From Gnetum montanum (lineage: Eukaryota > Streptophyta > Gnetopsida > Gnetales > Gnetaceae), in contig MNCI01016193.1 in NCBI GenBank assembly GCA_015680685.1, forward strand, positions 7,374-39,874: a stretch of DNA of 32,501 nt. The letters run 5' to 3'. Shown here piece by piece: positions 10,733 to 20,307 of this stretch (positions are counted from its first letter, which is position 1; every line of letters starts with the position of its first letter). The notes under the pieces were generated by a model, which did no database searches, was not told where the DNA came from, and saw only the letters and a program-made list of their open reading frames with translations. A program made the position numbers and the translations under genes.

Positions 10733-10978
10733 CGCTGAATCACTGGAACTCGAGCCCTTTCTGGCATGTCTGAGACGGCGTCTTCCAGATCGCCAACCAA
10801 AGCTTCCAATTGCAGTGCGGTTTCTGCATTAAACCGAAATCAGAACAAAATTCTTACACACGGCGGAAAAACGAGCCAGAAAAGAAATGGCATGACCAAA
10901 ATAAAAACAAAAAGAAAAACGAGTGGAGAATTTTGGTACCAGCATAGACCCTAATTCTGTCGACTATTGCAACCTCTT
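10733..10978 (-). pseudogene. RINT1/MAG2-like pseudogene, exons a and b (copy 2)
   Basis: Exon a (about 10978-10940) keeps only QEVAIVDRIRVYA before a GT donor; its 5' part is deleted. Exon b (10823-10733) reads ETALQLEALVGDLEDAV without the one-base deletion seen in copy 1 and ends before GTCAGC. It lacks 12 bases present in copy 1, leaving the frame open. Together with exon c at 7465-7094, this is the better preserved copy. The family role is vesicle tethering at the ER (RINT1/TIP20 type); this copy cannot encode the protein. Confidence 0.65.
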
Positions 10979-11099
10979 GCCTTTAGTTTATTAGATTTCA
11001 TAGAATGTAAATAAAATTCTCTTGCCCGACTAGTTGGCAAATATGCTTACGATGTTGTTATATTTCATTTTCTTAACCATTGCATCCCCTAATAATACC

Positions 11100-11580
11100 A
11101 ACCACAATTTAGTAAATCCTTAAGAATTACTTTATGCAAGCTACAAGTATGAGTAATGAATTGGCACAAGGCTTCTACTTCAAAAGGTAATAAATCACAT
11201 TCAGATAATAACATTGAGTAAGGTGTTTGCATCTTTGCTTTTAACTCAAAAGAAATGTTTTTTGCACTTTTTCAATATCTTTCCAAAGTTTAGCACTAAG
11301 TCCAGGTCCCAAACAACACATCCATACAATACAATAGGATAGAGGATAGTTTAAAATTTTGTTTTTTGACCTTCCAACCTAATAGTCCTAAATCCTTGCA
11401 TTTGTTTTTGAAAGGGCACAAAGCCTTGAAACCTCTTACTATTTATTAATGCACTTCCCCTACATGTAATTGTCCATATAAATGAGACCCAAATATTTAC
11501 GAGAATCTACTATTTGCACATTAGTACCTTCAAATTAGAAGTTATAATAGGTATTTCTTGTACCCCATATCATCATAATA
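11100..11580 (-). pseudogene. LINE reverse transcriptase C-terminal fragment
   Basis: Minus-strand frames show VQIVDSRKYLGL, then TILYPIVLYGCVVWDLDL, KILKKCKKHF, and later LLSECDLLPFEVEAL. The 'FKYLG ... P..LYG.EVWG ... .K.QK.FL ... LLLE.G..PIE' series is the conserved end of plant L1-type LINE reverse transcriptases. Several stops and at least one frame change show it is a dead fragment. I see no poly(A) tail or target-site duplication. Confidence 0.65.
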
Positions 11581-11674
11581 ATGTTCAACATATTTTGCAT
11601 ATCTTCAACAATAGTGGAGATCAAGCCAACATCATATACTTATATGATTATTGAAGGCATACTCACTATATCCC

Positions 11675-12553
11675 TAATGAGTTGTGATTTGATGGGCTCG
11701 AACATCGAATACACGATGTCAGAGTCCCAATGTCACATCCCTGACATCAAGCCTAATAAGCAGCATTGGATACCCAACATCGCCTAATCTGGACCTTACC
11801 TGTAAATACTGCACTTGGGGTTCCATGTGAGACATCTTAGAAATAGATAGTTTTCAGTTTTCAAGTTAATTTTTAGTTTCTCTTCGTTCAAGCTTGTTGT
11901 TCCCAGTGCATGCTCGTAATGTGATGTTTGTAATCATATGACACCTTTGTTTGAGTGTGATGTACTTGGACACGTTACATGACTAGTAATAAAGATTGAG
12001 ATTACTTCCATCATTGCAGCATCCACTTAAATTAATATTTTTGTTTTAATTATTTAATGCTTTCTTTAGTTAAACATTTTCATTTATTGTTATCTACTCT
12101 TCCTATTGTCAGGCAGAATGTGTACGCCTTAATCACAAGTGTCTAAGTGTAAATACTTGGTCACCCAATGGTGTATCGTTTGGCACAACTAGTGACGTAC
12201 ACTTGGTAATCTTAGAAGTAGCTCCATGAAGTCCAAGACGTGTACGGATGATTAAGAGTAAATATCATCGCCATAGGTTAACTTAGACTTTATTTTTCAT
12301 TATTCATTAGTTAATTAATTTATCTCTTTGCGTCACTAAGAGTAGCATAGAATTAGGAAACATCATACGCCTCACTTTGGAATAAACCATACATGACAAA
12401 GCTACCACTAGTCCAGGTGGGAAGACAGCAAACTGCGATCAAAGCATAACAATCTAAACGCCACAACTGGTTCCATCCACAAAATTCGACCAGATTGTGC
12501 ATGAACGCTTGTGATTTGTATAGTTGAGCACAGGGGTACCTCACCACTCATCA
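11675..12553 (+). repeat. 5' LTR of element B (879 bp)
   Basis: Begins TAATGAG (a G-to-A change of TGATGAG) and ends CTCATCA, one base before the PBS. Its U5-side half is recognisably related to LTR A (TACTTGGACAC, AATAAAGAT.GAGATTACTT, ACTAGTCCAGGTGGGAAGACAG) but U3 differs. The TATA box at 11801 is decayed to TGTAAATA. It aligns along its length with 29220-30083. The minus-strand frame at 12353-12547 is spurious. Confidence 0.85.
11701..11781 (+). promoter_or_regulatory. B-type dyad cluster in 5' LTR B
   Basis: AACATCGAATACACGATGTC (11701-11720) and the unit ATTGGATACCCAACATC ending near 11781 are about 20-bp dyads centred on ATAC, upstream of the decayed TATA box. The matching 3' LTR units are at 29246-29326. 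Confidence 0.55.
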
Positions 12554-12554
12554 T

Positions 12555-12572
12555 TGGCACCATTGCCATGGA
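12555..12572 (+). other. Primer binding site of element B (tRNA-Asp type, degenerate)
   Basis: TGGCACCATTGCCATGGA starts two bases after the LTR end; it differs from the plant tRNA-Asp complement TGGCGCCGTTGCCGGGGA at three positions, all transitions. Confidence 0.75.
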
Positions 12573-12680
12573 TGGTGCTAATTATCTAGATTAGTTATAT
12601 TATCCAAGATCACTGTAAAGGAATTAACGATATATCTTTCAGAAGCTATTGACTCACACACACACCATAAACTAAGAACA

Positions 12681-15150
12681 ATGTCTCTCCCACATGGTAA
12701 TGATAATGCACTATATAACGAACACATTCATTGGATAACTAATGAAATATACGATGATTATGCACTATATAGCGAACACATTCATTGGAGAACTAACGAA
12801 ATATACGATGAAGAAGATTGGAGTGATCAACCTTATGGAGAGGTTTCTTATGATCATGACCACCCTAACGACACTCAAAGACTATATTCACCTAAGGCAG
12901 ATAATCTTGGAGGAGATGATGTAAGTCCTAAACTAGGGGAGGCCTCAAGGCCTAAGACCTCCTTAAAACCTTGAAACGATAAATTAAGGGATCCCAGGGA
13001 ACACCATAGAAGCCATGGCAACTCTTCTAGTTCCTTATCTTCCTCTTTCCCTTTAATGTCTAGTTCTGATGAAGATGAATGTAGGTATGGAGATAGAGCT
13101 CCATTGAAGGGTCAGACTAAAAATCGAAATCAAACCCACAGGAAGAGTTAAAGAGGACACCATGAATATAGGAACTTCCCTCACAATCTGTTTGATGACG
13201 ATGAACCCCTATTGTCCACTAAGAGCCTAATGCATATCCCAGAGGCCGTTAAGATATCTCGTAGGCATCGCAAAAAGATTTGACTACCTAAGCTTGACAT
13301 GAATAATATTCTGAAATTTGCAGGAGGCTATGATTCAAATCCGCAACATCATTTACAAGCCTTCCATGATGCCTATGCTGACTATAACATTAAAAGTGGA
13401 TGACAAAAGCTTAAGCTCTTTGCTAGGACACTAATTGATAGAGCCAAAGTGTGGTATCAATTGTTGAAACCACATTCAATCCAATGATGGTCTACAATGA
13501 TAAAAATTTTCAATGAGAGATACCAAACCTATAAAAGAGTGTCCAATCTAAGGAGACAAATCCAAGAGTGGAAACAAGAACAACATGAACCCTTGGACAT
13601 GGCCTTAGATAGATATTATGCCTTACTGAATCAATGCCTAGGCCATGGTTTCTCCAAGGAAGAGCAACTTTACCACATCATAGATGGGCTTTGTAATGAA
13701 ACAAGGGCAATCCTTGGGATGTATGCCCCAAGGAAATTACACGAGTGCCAAGCCCATTAGATCAAAGAGCTAATAGAGTGTATGACAAAAAAAGAAGTAG
13801 AAATGTGTAAATGGGCAAATGTCGAAAAACATCAATGGGACCCAACTCTTCAATCAAAGAAGGTCCAAATTTATGGTAATGGAAATGAAACTACATTTGA
13901 TAAGGTGATCCCACAATAGACTTTGCCAATAAAGGAGTCTATTGATGATCTAGAAGCAAAATTCAATAGGATGTCTAAATGGATAAATTAAAACATCATA
14001 ACCCTTATTGAGACGATCGTAGAGAAGATTATGCAACACATGCTTGATGAACATAATAAATAGAGGGCATAGAACTAAGAAATAGTTAGGAACAACTTTC
14101 AGTAGACAAGAAAAGGGGCTAACGAAAGTGAGGCTAAAGACTCCACCATAGACGAAGATGATGGATGTGACCTATGCATATATGAGCGTCCAAAGGGCCA
14201 ATGCCCCATATTGTTGCATCTATAGGAGTATTGGGCAGGTGCCTTAAATCCAAAATTTGTGCAAAAGCACATTCTCGGGAGACTTTCTCTCTCGCAAGGT
14301 AATTTTAGACAGTCCCACAACCGACCATACCATCCTAGTGTAACTTATTACCAACCTCAACATTCTCAACCATAGTGGCAACAACCACAGTCATGGGGGA
14401 GGCCACCACCAAATCAGCCATATCTATAGAAACCTCACGGATATTATGTTCAACATCCTATTTCTCCAACCAGTTCAGCATCCTCCACTTCAAATCACCA
14501 CTACCACTCTCTTGAGTACCATCAACACATGACATCCCATAAAGGATCACCACCTCGCGCTTCTTACCATTCAACTTACCCTCAATATTCTCATCATCCA
14601 CCTCCTTATATGCCATCACTAGCAACTTAGGAAGGTTTTGCACCACAATATCAACAAACGAATGCTACCTGTGCTACAAATGTGCAAAGACATGTTGACA
14701 CCAGTGGGTCCCAACCACAATGCCAAAAACATCCCTTCTAGAGGAAAGGCAGTAAGCTAAGGCAAACTACGCATGGACCCATTACATCATTTTAGCCAAC
14801 ACAAGGCCAATCTAATGTATCACCTTCCTTGTCTAAACCAACATCCTCCGACCAGACACAAGGGCCACCATTTGTCCGTACTCCAATCCCACATCCAACC
14901 ATGGGAAGATAAATGAATCCATGCATAGCATCTCATACTCAAGGGTGCAATAGTGGGTCAGTCATCCATAATTTTAACACGCCTCATATCCTGACCCACC
15001 ATACATACAACAATTAGGTGTGTGACCAACAATTTTTCTACCCAGCCACCACATCACCAATAGCCACCCAATGGCTGGGGCATGAAGTGTTTCCAATGTT
15101 TCATNTGTTGTTGAGTCATAAGGGACTGATTATTCAGACATTGAGACTGT
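12681..15150 (+). pseudogene. gag: Decayed gag of element B
   Basis: One continuous reading frame of about 820 codons, interrupted by roughly twenty in-frame stops but, as far as I can trace, no frameshift. The ATG at 12681 (MSLPHGNDN) follows the PBS by about 110 bp. An internal repeat of the N-terminus is visible (YNEHIHWITNEIYDD / YSEHIHWRTNEIYDE). The Gag core lies at about 13300-13620 (LKLFARTLIDRAKVWY, STMIKIFNERYQTY, EPLDMALDRYYALLNQC). The knuckle near 14168 is CDLCIYERPKGQC, with arginine replacing the histidine. A long proline/histidine/glutamine-rich tail follows. Where A or C can be compared, stops fit single transitions, for example TGG to TGA near 13402 and CGA to TGA near 13484. 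Confidence 0.85.
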
Positions 15151-15374
15151 GACATCCATTCACCCATTCCATTAATAAGAGGTTCTTGCTCTGGTCATAA
15201 TGGTAATCTTTTTTATCATCCAAACTCTAAATAACTTCATAATCATTATGTCTAGATGGAAGAGTGCAAAACCAAGATAAAATGTTAAGGGTGTGACATC
15301 CAAAGGATTTGTGGATTCTTTATGACTGCTTTTGTATCTTCTATCATGTTGATGAGATTGTAACCATATCCTTG
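15151..15374 (+). other. Spacer of element B downstream of gag
   Basis: Noncoding; aligns with 18640-18866 of element A (AATAAGAGGTTCT, GTGTGACATC, GATCCTTGTAGAT). It stops at the insertion point of element A and resumes at 24037. Confidence 0.7.
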
Positions 15375-15379
15375 TAGAT
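15375..15379 (+). repeat. Target-site duplication of element A, left (TAGAT)
   Basis: TAGAT directly precedes TGATGAG of the 5' LTR and recurs at 24032-24036 directly after the 3' LTR. The homologous uninterrupted site in element A itself (18867-18871, CCTTGTAGATCTCAC) has one copy. Confidence 0.9.
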
Positions 15380-15402
15380 TGATGAGTCGTCATCTGGGGT
15401 GA

Positions 15403-15415
15403 CCGCAATATCGCG
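15403..15415 (+). promoter_or_regulatory. Shortened CGATATCG-type dyad in 5' LTR A
   Basis: Reads CCGCAATATCGCG. Relative to the 3' LTR, 14 bases spanning GTAC and one half-site are missing, consistent with recombination between the two similar half-sites. Confidence 0.6.
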
Positions 15416-15430
15416 ACCTATCTCCTCATC

Positions 15431-15438
15431 TATAAATA
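15431..15438 (+). promoter_or_regulatory. TATA box of 5' LTR A
   Basis: TATAAATA followed by AGAGG, 51 bp into the LTR; identical in the 3' LTR. Confidence 0.75.
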
Positions 15439-15611
15439 AGAGGTAGACAGATGAGTTCACACATTAGGAATTAGTAAGTAAGTTAGTTTTCAATTTTTGT
15501 GTTTCATTTCTTTCTCTCCCTTTCCTCTCCGTGTATGCCTGCAGTGTGGTGATTGTAATTGTATGGAACCTTTATTCGAGTGTAACGTACTTGGACACGC
15601 ACATGATCGGA

Positions 15612-15617
15612 AATAAA
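15612..15617 (+). other. Poly(A) signal AATAAA in 5' LTR A
   Basis: AATAAA within GGAAATAAAGATCGAG; conserved in the 3' LTR and in LTR B (CAATAAAGAT). Confidence 0.55.
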
Positions 15618-15685
15618 GATCGAGATTACTTCATCATTGCAACATTCACTTTGATTAATCATTTAATTAATTGTTATTTACTGCT

Positions 15686-15955
15686 TTCTTAGTTAATCTC
15701 TCTCACCCTTAAACTCATGTTAAACGCGGAATGAGTACGACTTGATTACGAGCATTTAAGTGTAACTACTTGGTAATACCTAGGATCTGTGCTTGGTAAT
15801 CCCAGTGGTAGTNTTCTTAGTTAATCTCTCTCACCCTTAAACTCATGTTAAACGCGGAATGAGTACGACTTGATTACGAGCATTTAAGTGTAACTACTTG
15901 GTAACCCAGTAGCGTACCTAGGATCTGCGCTTGGTAATCCCAGTGGTAGTCGTGC
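15686..15955 (+). repeat. 127-bp direct repeat around an N in 5' LTR A (likely assembly artefact)
   Basis: 15686-15812 and 15814 onward both start TTCTTAGTTAATCTCTC and run to CCCAGTGGTAGT. The first lacks 11 bases (CCCAGTAGCGT) that the second shares with the 3' LTR, and a single N separates them. The 3' LTR has one copy. Confidence 0.85.
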
Positions 15956-16291
15956 ACGAAGTCCAAGATGTGTACGGATAATCAAGGAATGGATGCTCAT
16001 AGCACTTAGGCTAGTTTAGATGCTCTCTTACGCTTTCCTCCTAGCTTAGTTAATCTTATTTTCCATTGCCTTCAGGAGTAGCATTAGATTAGGAACCACA
16101 TCATACACCTCACTCTAGACTAAACCATACATGACAAAGATAATACTAGTCCAGGTGGGAAGACAGCGAACTGCGACCTAAGGCTAACTATCTAGGTGCC
16201 ACAACTAGTCCGTCTACGGATTTCAACTGAATCGTGAGCGTAATGCTCGTATTCGTATGGTTGAGTGTAGGGGTACCTCGCCACTCATCAT

Positions 16292-16310
16292 TGGCATCGT
16301 TGCCGGGGAT
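16292..16310 (+). other. Primer binding site of element A (tRNA-Asp)
   Basis: TGGCATCGTTGCCGGGGAT starts two bases after the LTR end. It equals the complement of the plant tRNA-Asp 3' end except for GC-to-AT at two positions. This is the clearest PBS of the three elements, and tRNA-Asp priming is known for Athila-type Ty3/Gypsy elements. Confidence 0.85.
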
Positions 16311-16426
16311 GGTGCTAGTTATCTAGATTAGTTATATCATACAAGGTAGTTGTATAGGACTTAACGATATATCTCTTAGGAAGAAGAAATAATTATAAAA
16401 AGTCACACATAAATTCACACACAACA

Positions 16427-18412
16427 ATGCCTCTCCTACAAGAGTACGATAATGCCACACTTAGTGAGGAAGTTCATTGGAGAACCAACGAACTATATGA
16501 CAATGAAGATTGGAGTATGCAACCTGAGGTGGGGGTTTCTTATAAACATGAATGAAAGCAATGTCATCCCAATGCTCGAAAGCATAACTTACAGGATGAC
16601 GATGAACTCCTACTGGCCAGTACAAGCTTAATGCAAATACAAGAGGTTGTTCGAATATTTTGTAGGCATCATAAAGAGAGCCGTCTACCCAGGCTCGATT
16701 TAAACAACTTCCCTACTTTTTCAGGAGGCTATGACTTTGATCCGTATCAACATTTACAAGCCTTCTATGATGCCTACACATGGAACAACATTGACAATGG
16801 TTGGAAAAAACTCAAGCTCTTTCCTATGACACTCGTTGGCCAAGCGAAAGTATGGTATAGATCGTTAAAATCAAATTCAATATGACATTGGTCAACAATG
16901 GTAGAGTTATTTAACGAAAGATATCAAACCTATGCAAGAGTGTTAGCCTTGAGGAAACAAATCCAAGGGTGAAAACAAGCACAACATGAACCCTTGGACA
17001 TGGCCTTAGAAAGATACTATACACTATTAAACAATTGTCCAAGCCATGAGTTCTCCGAGGAAAGGCTAATGTACCATATCATTGATGGGCTTTGTGATGC
17101 AACAAGAGAGATCCTAGGGATGTATGCCCAAGGTCAACTATACGAACTATGAATCCATCAACTCCAAGAGCTTATTAAGCGGGTAGCAAAAGAAGAAGGA
17201 GAAATGGCTAGATGGGAGAGTGTTGAAAAACATCAACGGGACCAAAATCTCAACTTAACAAAGGTCCATGATCATAAAAAGGAGAAGTCAACCAATCACA
17301 AGGAGAAAGAACTATCTTTGCCAATACAACAATCGTTAGAGGAAGTTAAGGCAAAGATCAATAAGATGTTGGAATGGACGTATCAAAAGTGTGGAGAATG
17401 TGTCAATATTATTGGAGATAGAGTTTTAACAACCCAAGAAGCAGGAAAAAAAATTAGACATTCGGAAAGAAGGAATGAAGGGAATAAATGCTCAACTGCT
17501 AATCATACATATGAATGCAACATATGCCTGTACGATCACCCCAAGGACCAATGCCCAATCTTATCACATTTATATGAGCATTGGGAAAACACACTACATC
17601 CAAAGTTTGTACATAGATACTGTGTTCGATCACAATGGCAACAATCCCAGTCATGGGGGAAGCCACCCTTAAATTGGAGACACCCTTCATACCACTCAAA
17701 TCCAATTGCTTATCAAGTCCAACATCCTGTTTTCCTAAGTAGGCCAACATACTCTATCTCACCGCCCTACCATTCTCCACAATACTATCAACCCATGCCT
17801 TCAACACAACCACCACCTTGTGCACCTTACACTTCTCCTGATTTTCAACATTCTCATCCTTTCCCTCCTTCTATATTGCCACCAACTATTCCTAAGGTGC
17901 CTGCACCACAGCAGCAACCCACCAACATTCCTTGTGCTACTACTACCAACAGCAGTGAGAAGCCTTCTCAACATCAAAAGCGTCCCTTCTTTAAACATGA
18001 CCGTAGGAAGGGACAACACAATTCCAAGGCCACTACATCCTCCAACATAGCACAAGCCCAACACTATGGTGCATCCTTATCTTTGAATCAAATGCCTCAT
18101 GTTACTTCATCAGGGCCACCAACTAATGCTCCAATAACCACATGGCCCAATGAACGTAATCATGGAAGGCAACATCCCGATCCTTGCATACCATCTCACG
18201 GGCCCAAATATCATAGTGGGTCAACTCGTTATCCGAGAACTATATCGTATAAATTGCCCCACTATGCTTATTATAACCAAGTGTGTGGACCCCACTGGGG
18301 TAAGTATGACCAAGTTCCAATACTTCCAATACGCAAGGATCCTCATCATCCCTTTATTAATCCTTGCCATGCTCAACCATTTAGTTATGGGGGATACCCC
18401 CCATTCCAATAA
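16427..18412 (+). pseudogene. gag: gag of element A, one frame with four stops
   Basis: Frame of 661 codons from ATG 16427 (MPLLQEYDN) to TAA 18410-18412. The N-terminal acidic part (HWRTNELYDNEDWS) matches gag B. The Gag core spans residues about 70-200 (LDLNNFPTFSGGYDFDP, AKVWYRSL, STMVELFNERYQTYARV). A variant zinc knuckle, CNICLYDHPKDQC (C-x2-C-x3-H-x4-C, one residue shorter than the usual second spacing), lies at about residue 364. The rest is a proline/histidine/tyrosine-rich tail ending YPPFQ. All four breaks are TGA: residue 43 (16553), residue 153 (16883), residue 182 (16970, TGG in relatives) and residue 242 (17150, CGA expected). All fit single transitions. The frame stays open for 402 codons from 17204. 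No protease follows. Confidence 0.9.
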
Positions 18413-19772
18413 TAAGTAGGATTAATAACCATTTTTCATTTTCTTTAATTTTACAATTTTTGTTTTCCAGTTTTTCATTTTTCAATTTCTTGTTTTATCT
18501 TTTTATGATTTTTGTCTTTTTGTATTTTTACGTTTTTTGTAAGTAATCTCATCTACGAATAAAACACTCATGTGGCTCGTTGGTTGAGGTGTGTTCTATG
18601 TTATCAAGTCTCGAGTGATCAATTATGTGGACAGTGAGCCCATTACACCCACTCATCCATGCTACAAATAAGAGGTTCTGTTCGAGGGTGCAGTGATATT
18701 ATTGACATCCTTGAAACTTAAAATTAATTTTGTGTTCATTGTACTCGGAATGAAGAAGGATGGATCTAGAGGGAATGATTAGGGCGTGACATCAAGGGGA
18801 CTTGTCGATTCTCTTTGCTGACGTCTGTGGGAGTTATCATGCAATGTGGTTGTACTAAGATCCTTGTAGATCTCACAAAAAATGGGAGTAAGAGTAATCA
18901 AAAGGGCACTCCAAAATCCAATGCTGTTCTAGGGGGTCCCACTGGAATGACATGCACCCATGCCTAAAGGTTGGCAGCTTCTCTAGATTTAGTATTCAAA
19001 AAAAAAGTGCCACAAAACAAAAGTCACTCCTCCCTTGAACAAAATGCCAAGTGATCATACACCTTGTTGTTTTGGTACTCTCATAGTCACTCATCATGGG
19101 ATGAAACAATGCGATGTCACTGATTAGAGGAATGGACTTGGTCCTGATCTTGGAATGACGGGTGAATGACACGTTAATCATGCTTTTCACACAGGATTCA
19201 CTGTGCCCTAGGCCGGTTACCTCATGTCCCAATCTCTACGATCCCTTCTATACCTTGCCTCAACTCGTTGGTTAGGTAATTGGTGCTTGTGTCTCGTGTA
19301 GCTTAGAATTCCTACCTCATTCTGGTGATATTTACATGTGTGTGTCTTGTGGAATTAGTGTGGATTACATTTAACCCTTTTGGTGCCCACGGACACTTTA
19401 AGTGTGGTTACGTAAGAGCATTATAGGTTGGAACCTGCTTTGGGGAGGACCCACTTGTGTAATCTCTTGTAATTCTTACTTATGACATAGCTCACACACA
19501 CCATTTCTCACCCTCAGCCTATTTTTCATACTTTCCTTTCCCTATTATTATCCCTCTGATCCAACGTTCCTATGTACCATTACATGACCTTTTTCTCCCA
19601 TCTAAGGTCCTCATTGATAAAACCCACAGATCATTATTCGTGCCTTCAAACCATCTAATTACCTGAGAACCCCTTCATAATAGCCTAATGTCCTAAGTTA
19701 CACCATTGATTCCAAGAAAATCTTCAAAACTTTGGCATTTCTAGTGTTGAGACCATCTCACCAGGGCCACAC
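18413..19772 (+). other. Spacer of element A between gag and internal promoter; no pol
   Basis: T-rich run (18430-18540), then sequence related to element B spacers (15151-15374 and 24037-24917), including the empty insertion site TAGAT at 18867. Shared blocks such as CCCATGCCTAAAGGTTGGCAGC and TTTGGGGAGGA.CCACTTGTGTAA show both elements carry the same spacer. Only short open frames occur, and no RT or integrase motif. In Athila-type elements pol would lie here, so it appears lost or replaced. Confidence 0.7.
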
Positions 19773-19827
19773 TATCGCGTACGCAATGCATCGTACGTGA
19801 TATCGCATCCCTTCATACCTATAAATA
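19773..19827 (+). promoter_or_regulatory. Internal promoter-like module of element A: A-type dyads plus TATA box
   Basis: From 19773: TATCGCGTACGCAATGC, then ATCGTACGTGATATCGC, two overlapping dyads each centred on GTAC with A-type half-sites, followed 12 bases later by TATAAATA (19820-19827). The layout (dyads, short gap, TATA) copies the LTR U3 core although the flanks are not LTR. It lies 480 bp upstream of the ORF2 ATG. Likely a second promoter for ORF2; transcription is not shown. Confidence 0.55.
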
Positions 19828-20307
19828 GGTGACCCCCCACAACACTTAGCATCATTTCTTGCCATTCGCGCGGGGGAGTTTTTCAAATTTTTCTCTACAA
19901 CTTGTGAGTGTGAAACCTTTGCTTTTCAACCTCTATCTCACTCGCTGGTACTCCGATTTTAATTTTGTCTGAACCTGCTTGAACCCAGAGTGTTCAGCTT
20001 AGTTGTGGGGGAGGGACACTTGCCGAAAAGTGCCTAACTTTTTTGGAATTTATCATCACCCAAAGGACATTATCTAGGGTAATTAGCTATAACACTTAGA
20101 ATAATTGTGCCAATAAATCATTTAATCCCTTTAGGTACACCGAGAAATTAAAATTGAAAAAACCACCTAAGTAAAAAGGACTCATTATTACAATCTTTTG
20201 GGAAATATCACACGAAGATAAAATAAATTAATCAATTAAGACAAGCAGTAAGGTATAACTTAACTTTAAAAACAACCTTACTAACACTTGGCCCCGTGTG
20301 ATTGTAG
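19828..20307 (+). other. Putative ORF2 leader of element A with possible intron
   Basis: Shares CCCAGAGTGTTCAGCTTAGT with the same position in element B. A donor-like CTT|GTGAGT occurs near 19903 and an acceptor-like GATTGTAG directly abuts the ORF2 ATG at 20308; element B has GATTGCAG directly before its ORF2 ATG. A leader intron is therefore possible. Confidence 0.4.

Larger units (their letters stand above)
9958..11095 (-). repeat. Segmental duplication, copy 2
   Basis: Direct copy of parts of 4231-6960. It is interrupted by the assembly gap at 10095-10172 and by a 1.15-kb deletion relative to copy 1 at about 10650-10668. At that junction the 14-base string AACTTGTCTAACA with flanking base, present 40 bases earlier, is repeated, which looks like filler DNA. 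Confidence 0.85.
15380..16290 (+). repeat. 5' LTR of element A
   Basis: TGATGAG...CTCATCA, 911 bp as assembled. This includes a 127-bp repeated stretch around an N at 15813 (probable misjoin). Without it the LTR is 784 bp against 797 bp for the 3' LTR; the remaining difference is mainly a 14-bp loss in the U3 dyad. Most other differences look like transitions. Confidence 0.9.

Noticed and set aside
15686-15955. LTR-internal tandem duplication as a biological enhancer repeat
   Set aside because: The N at the junction and its absence from the other LTR point to an assembly join.
17475-18419. Alternative-frame ORFs overlapping gag A on both strands
   Set aside because: They are shadows of the 402-codon open part of gag A, whose frame is supported by homology with gags B and C.
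18413-19772. Search for reverse transcriptase or integrase remnants between gag and ORF2
   Set aside because: No YxDD, HHCC or DDE-like context could be seen by eye; an HMM search could still find very degraded remnants.
19773-19827. Internal promoter module as a leftover solo LTR fragment
   Set aside because: Sequence on both sides does not resemble LTR A (no TGATGAG start, no R/U5 landmarks); only the dyad-TATA core is shared, so a plain LTR remnant is less likely, though not excluded.
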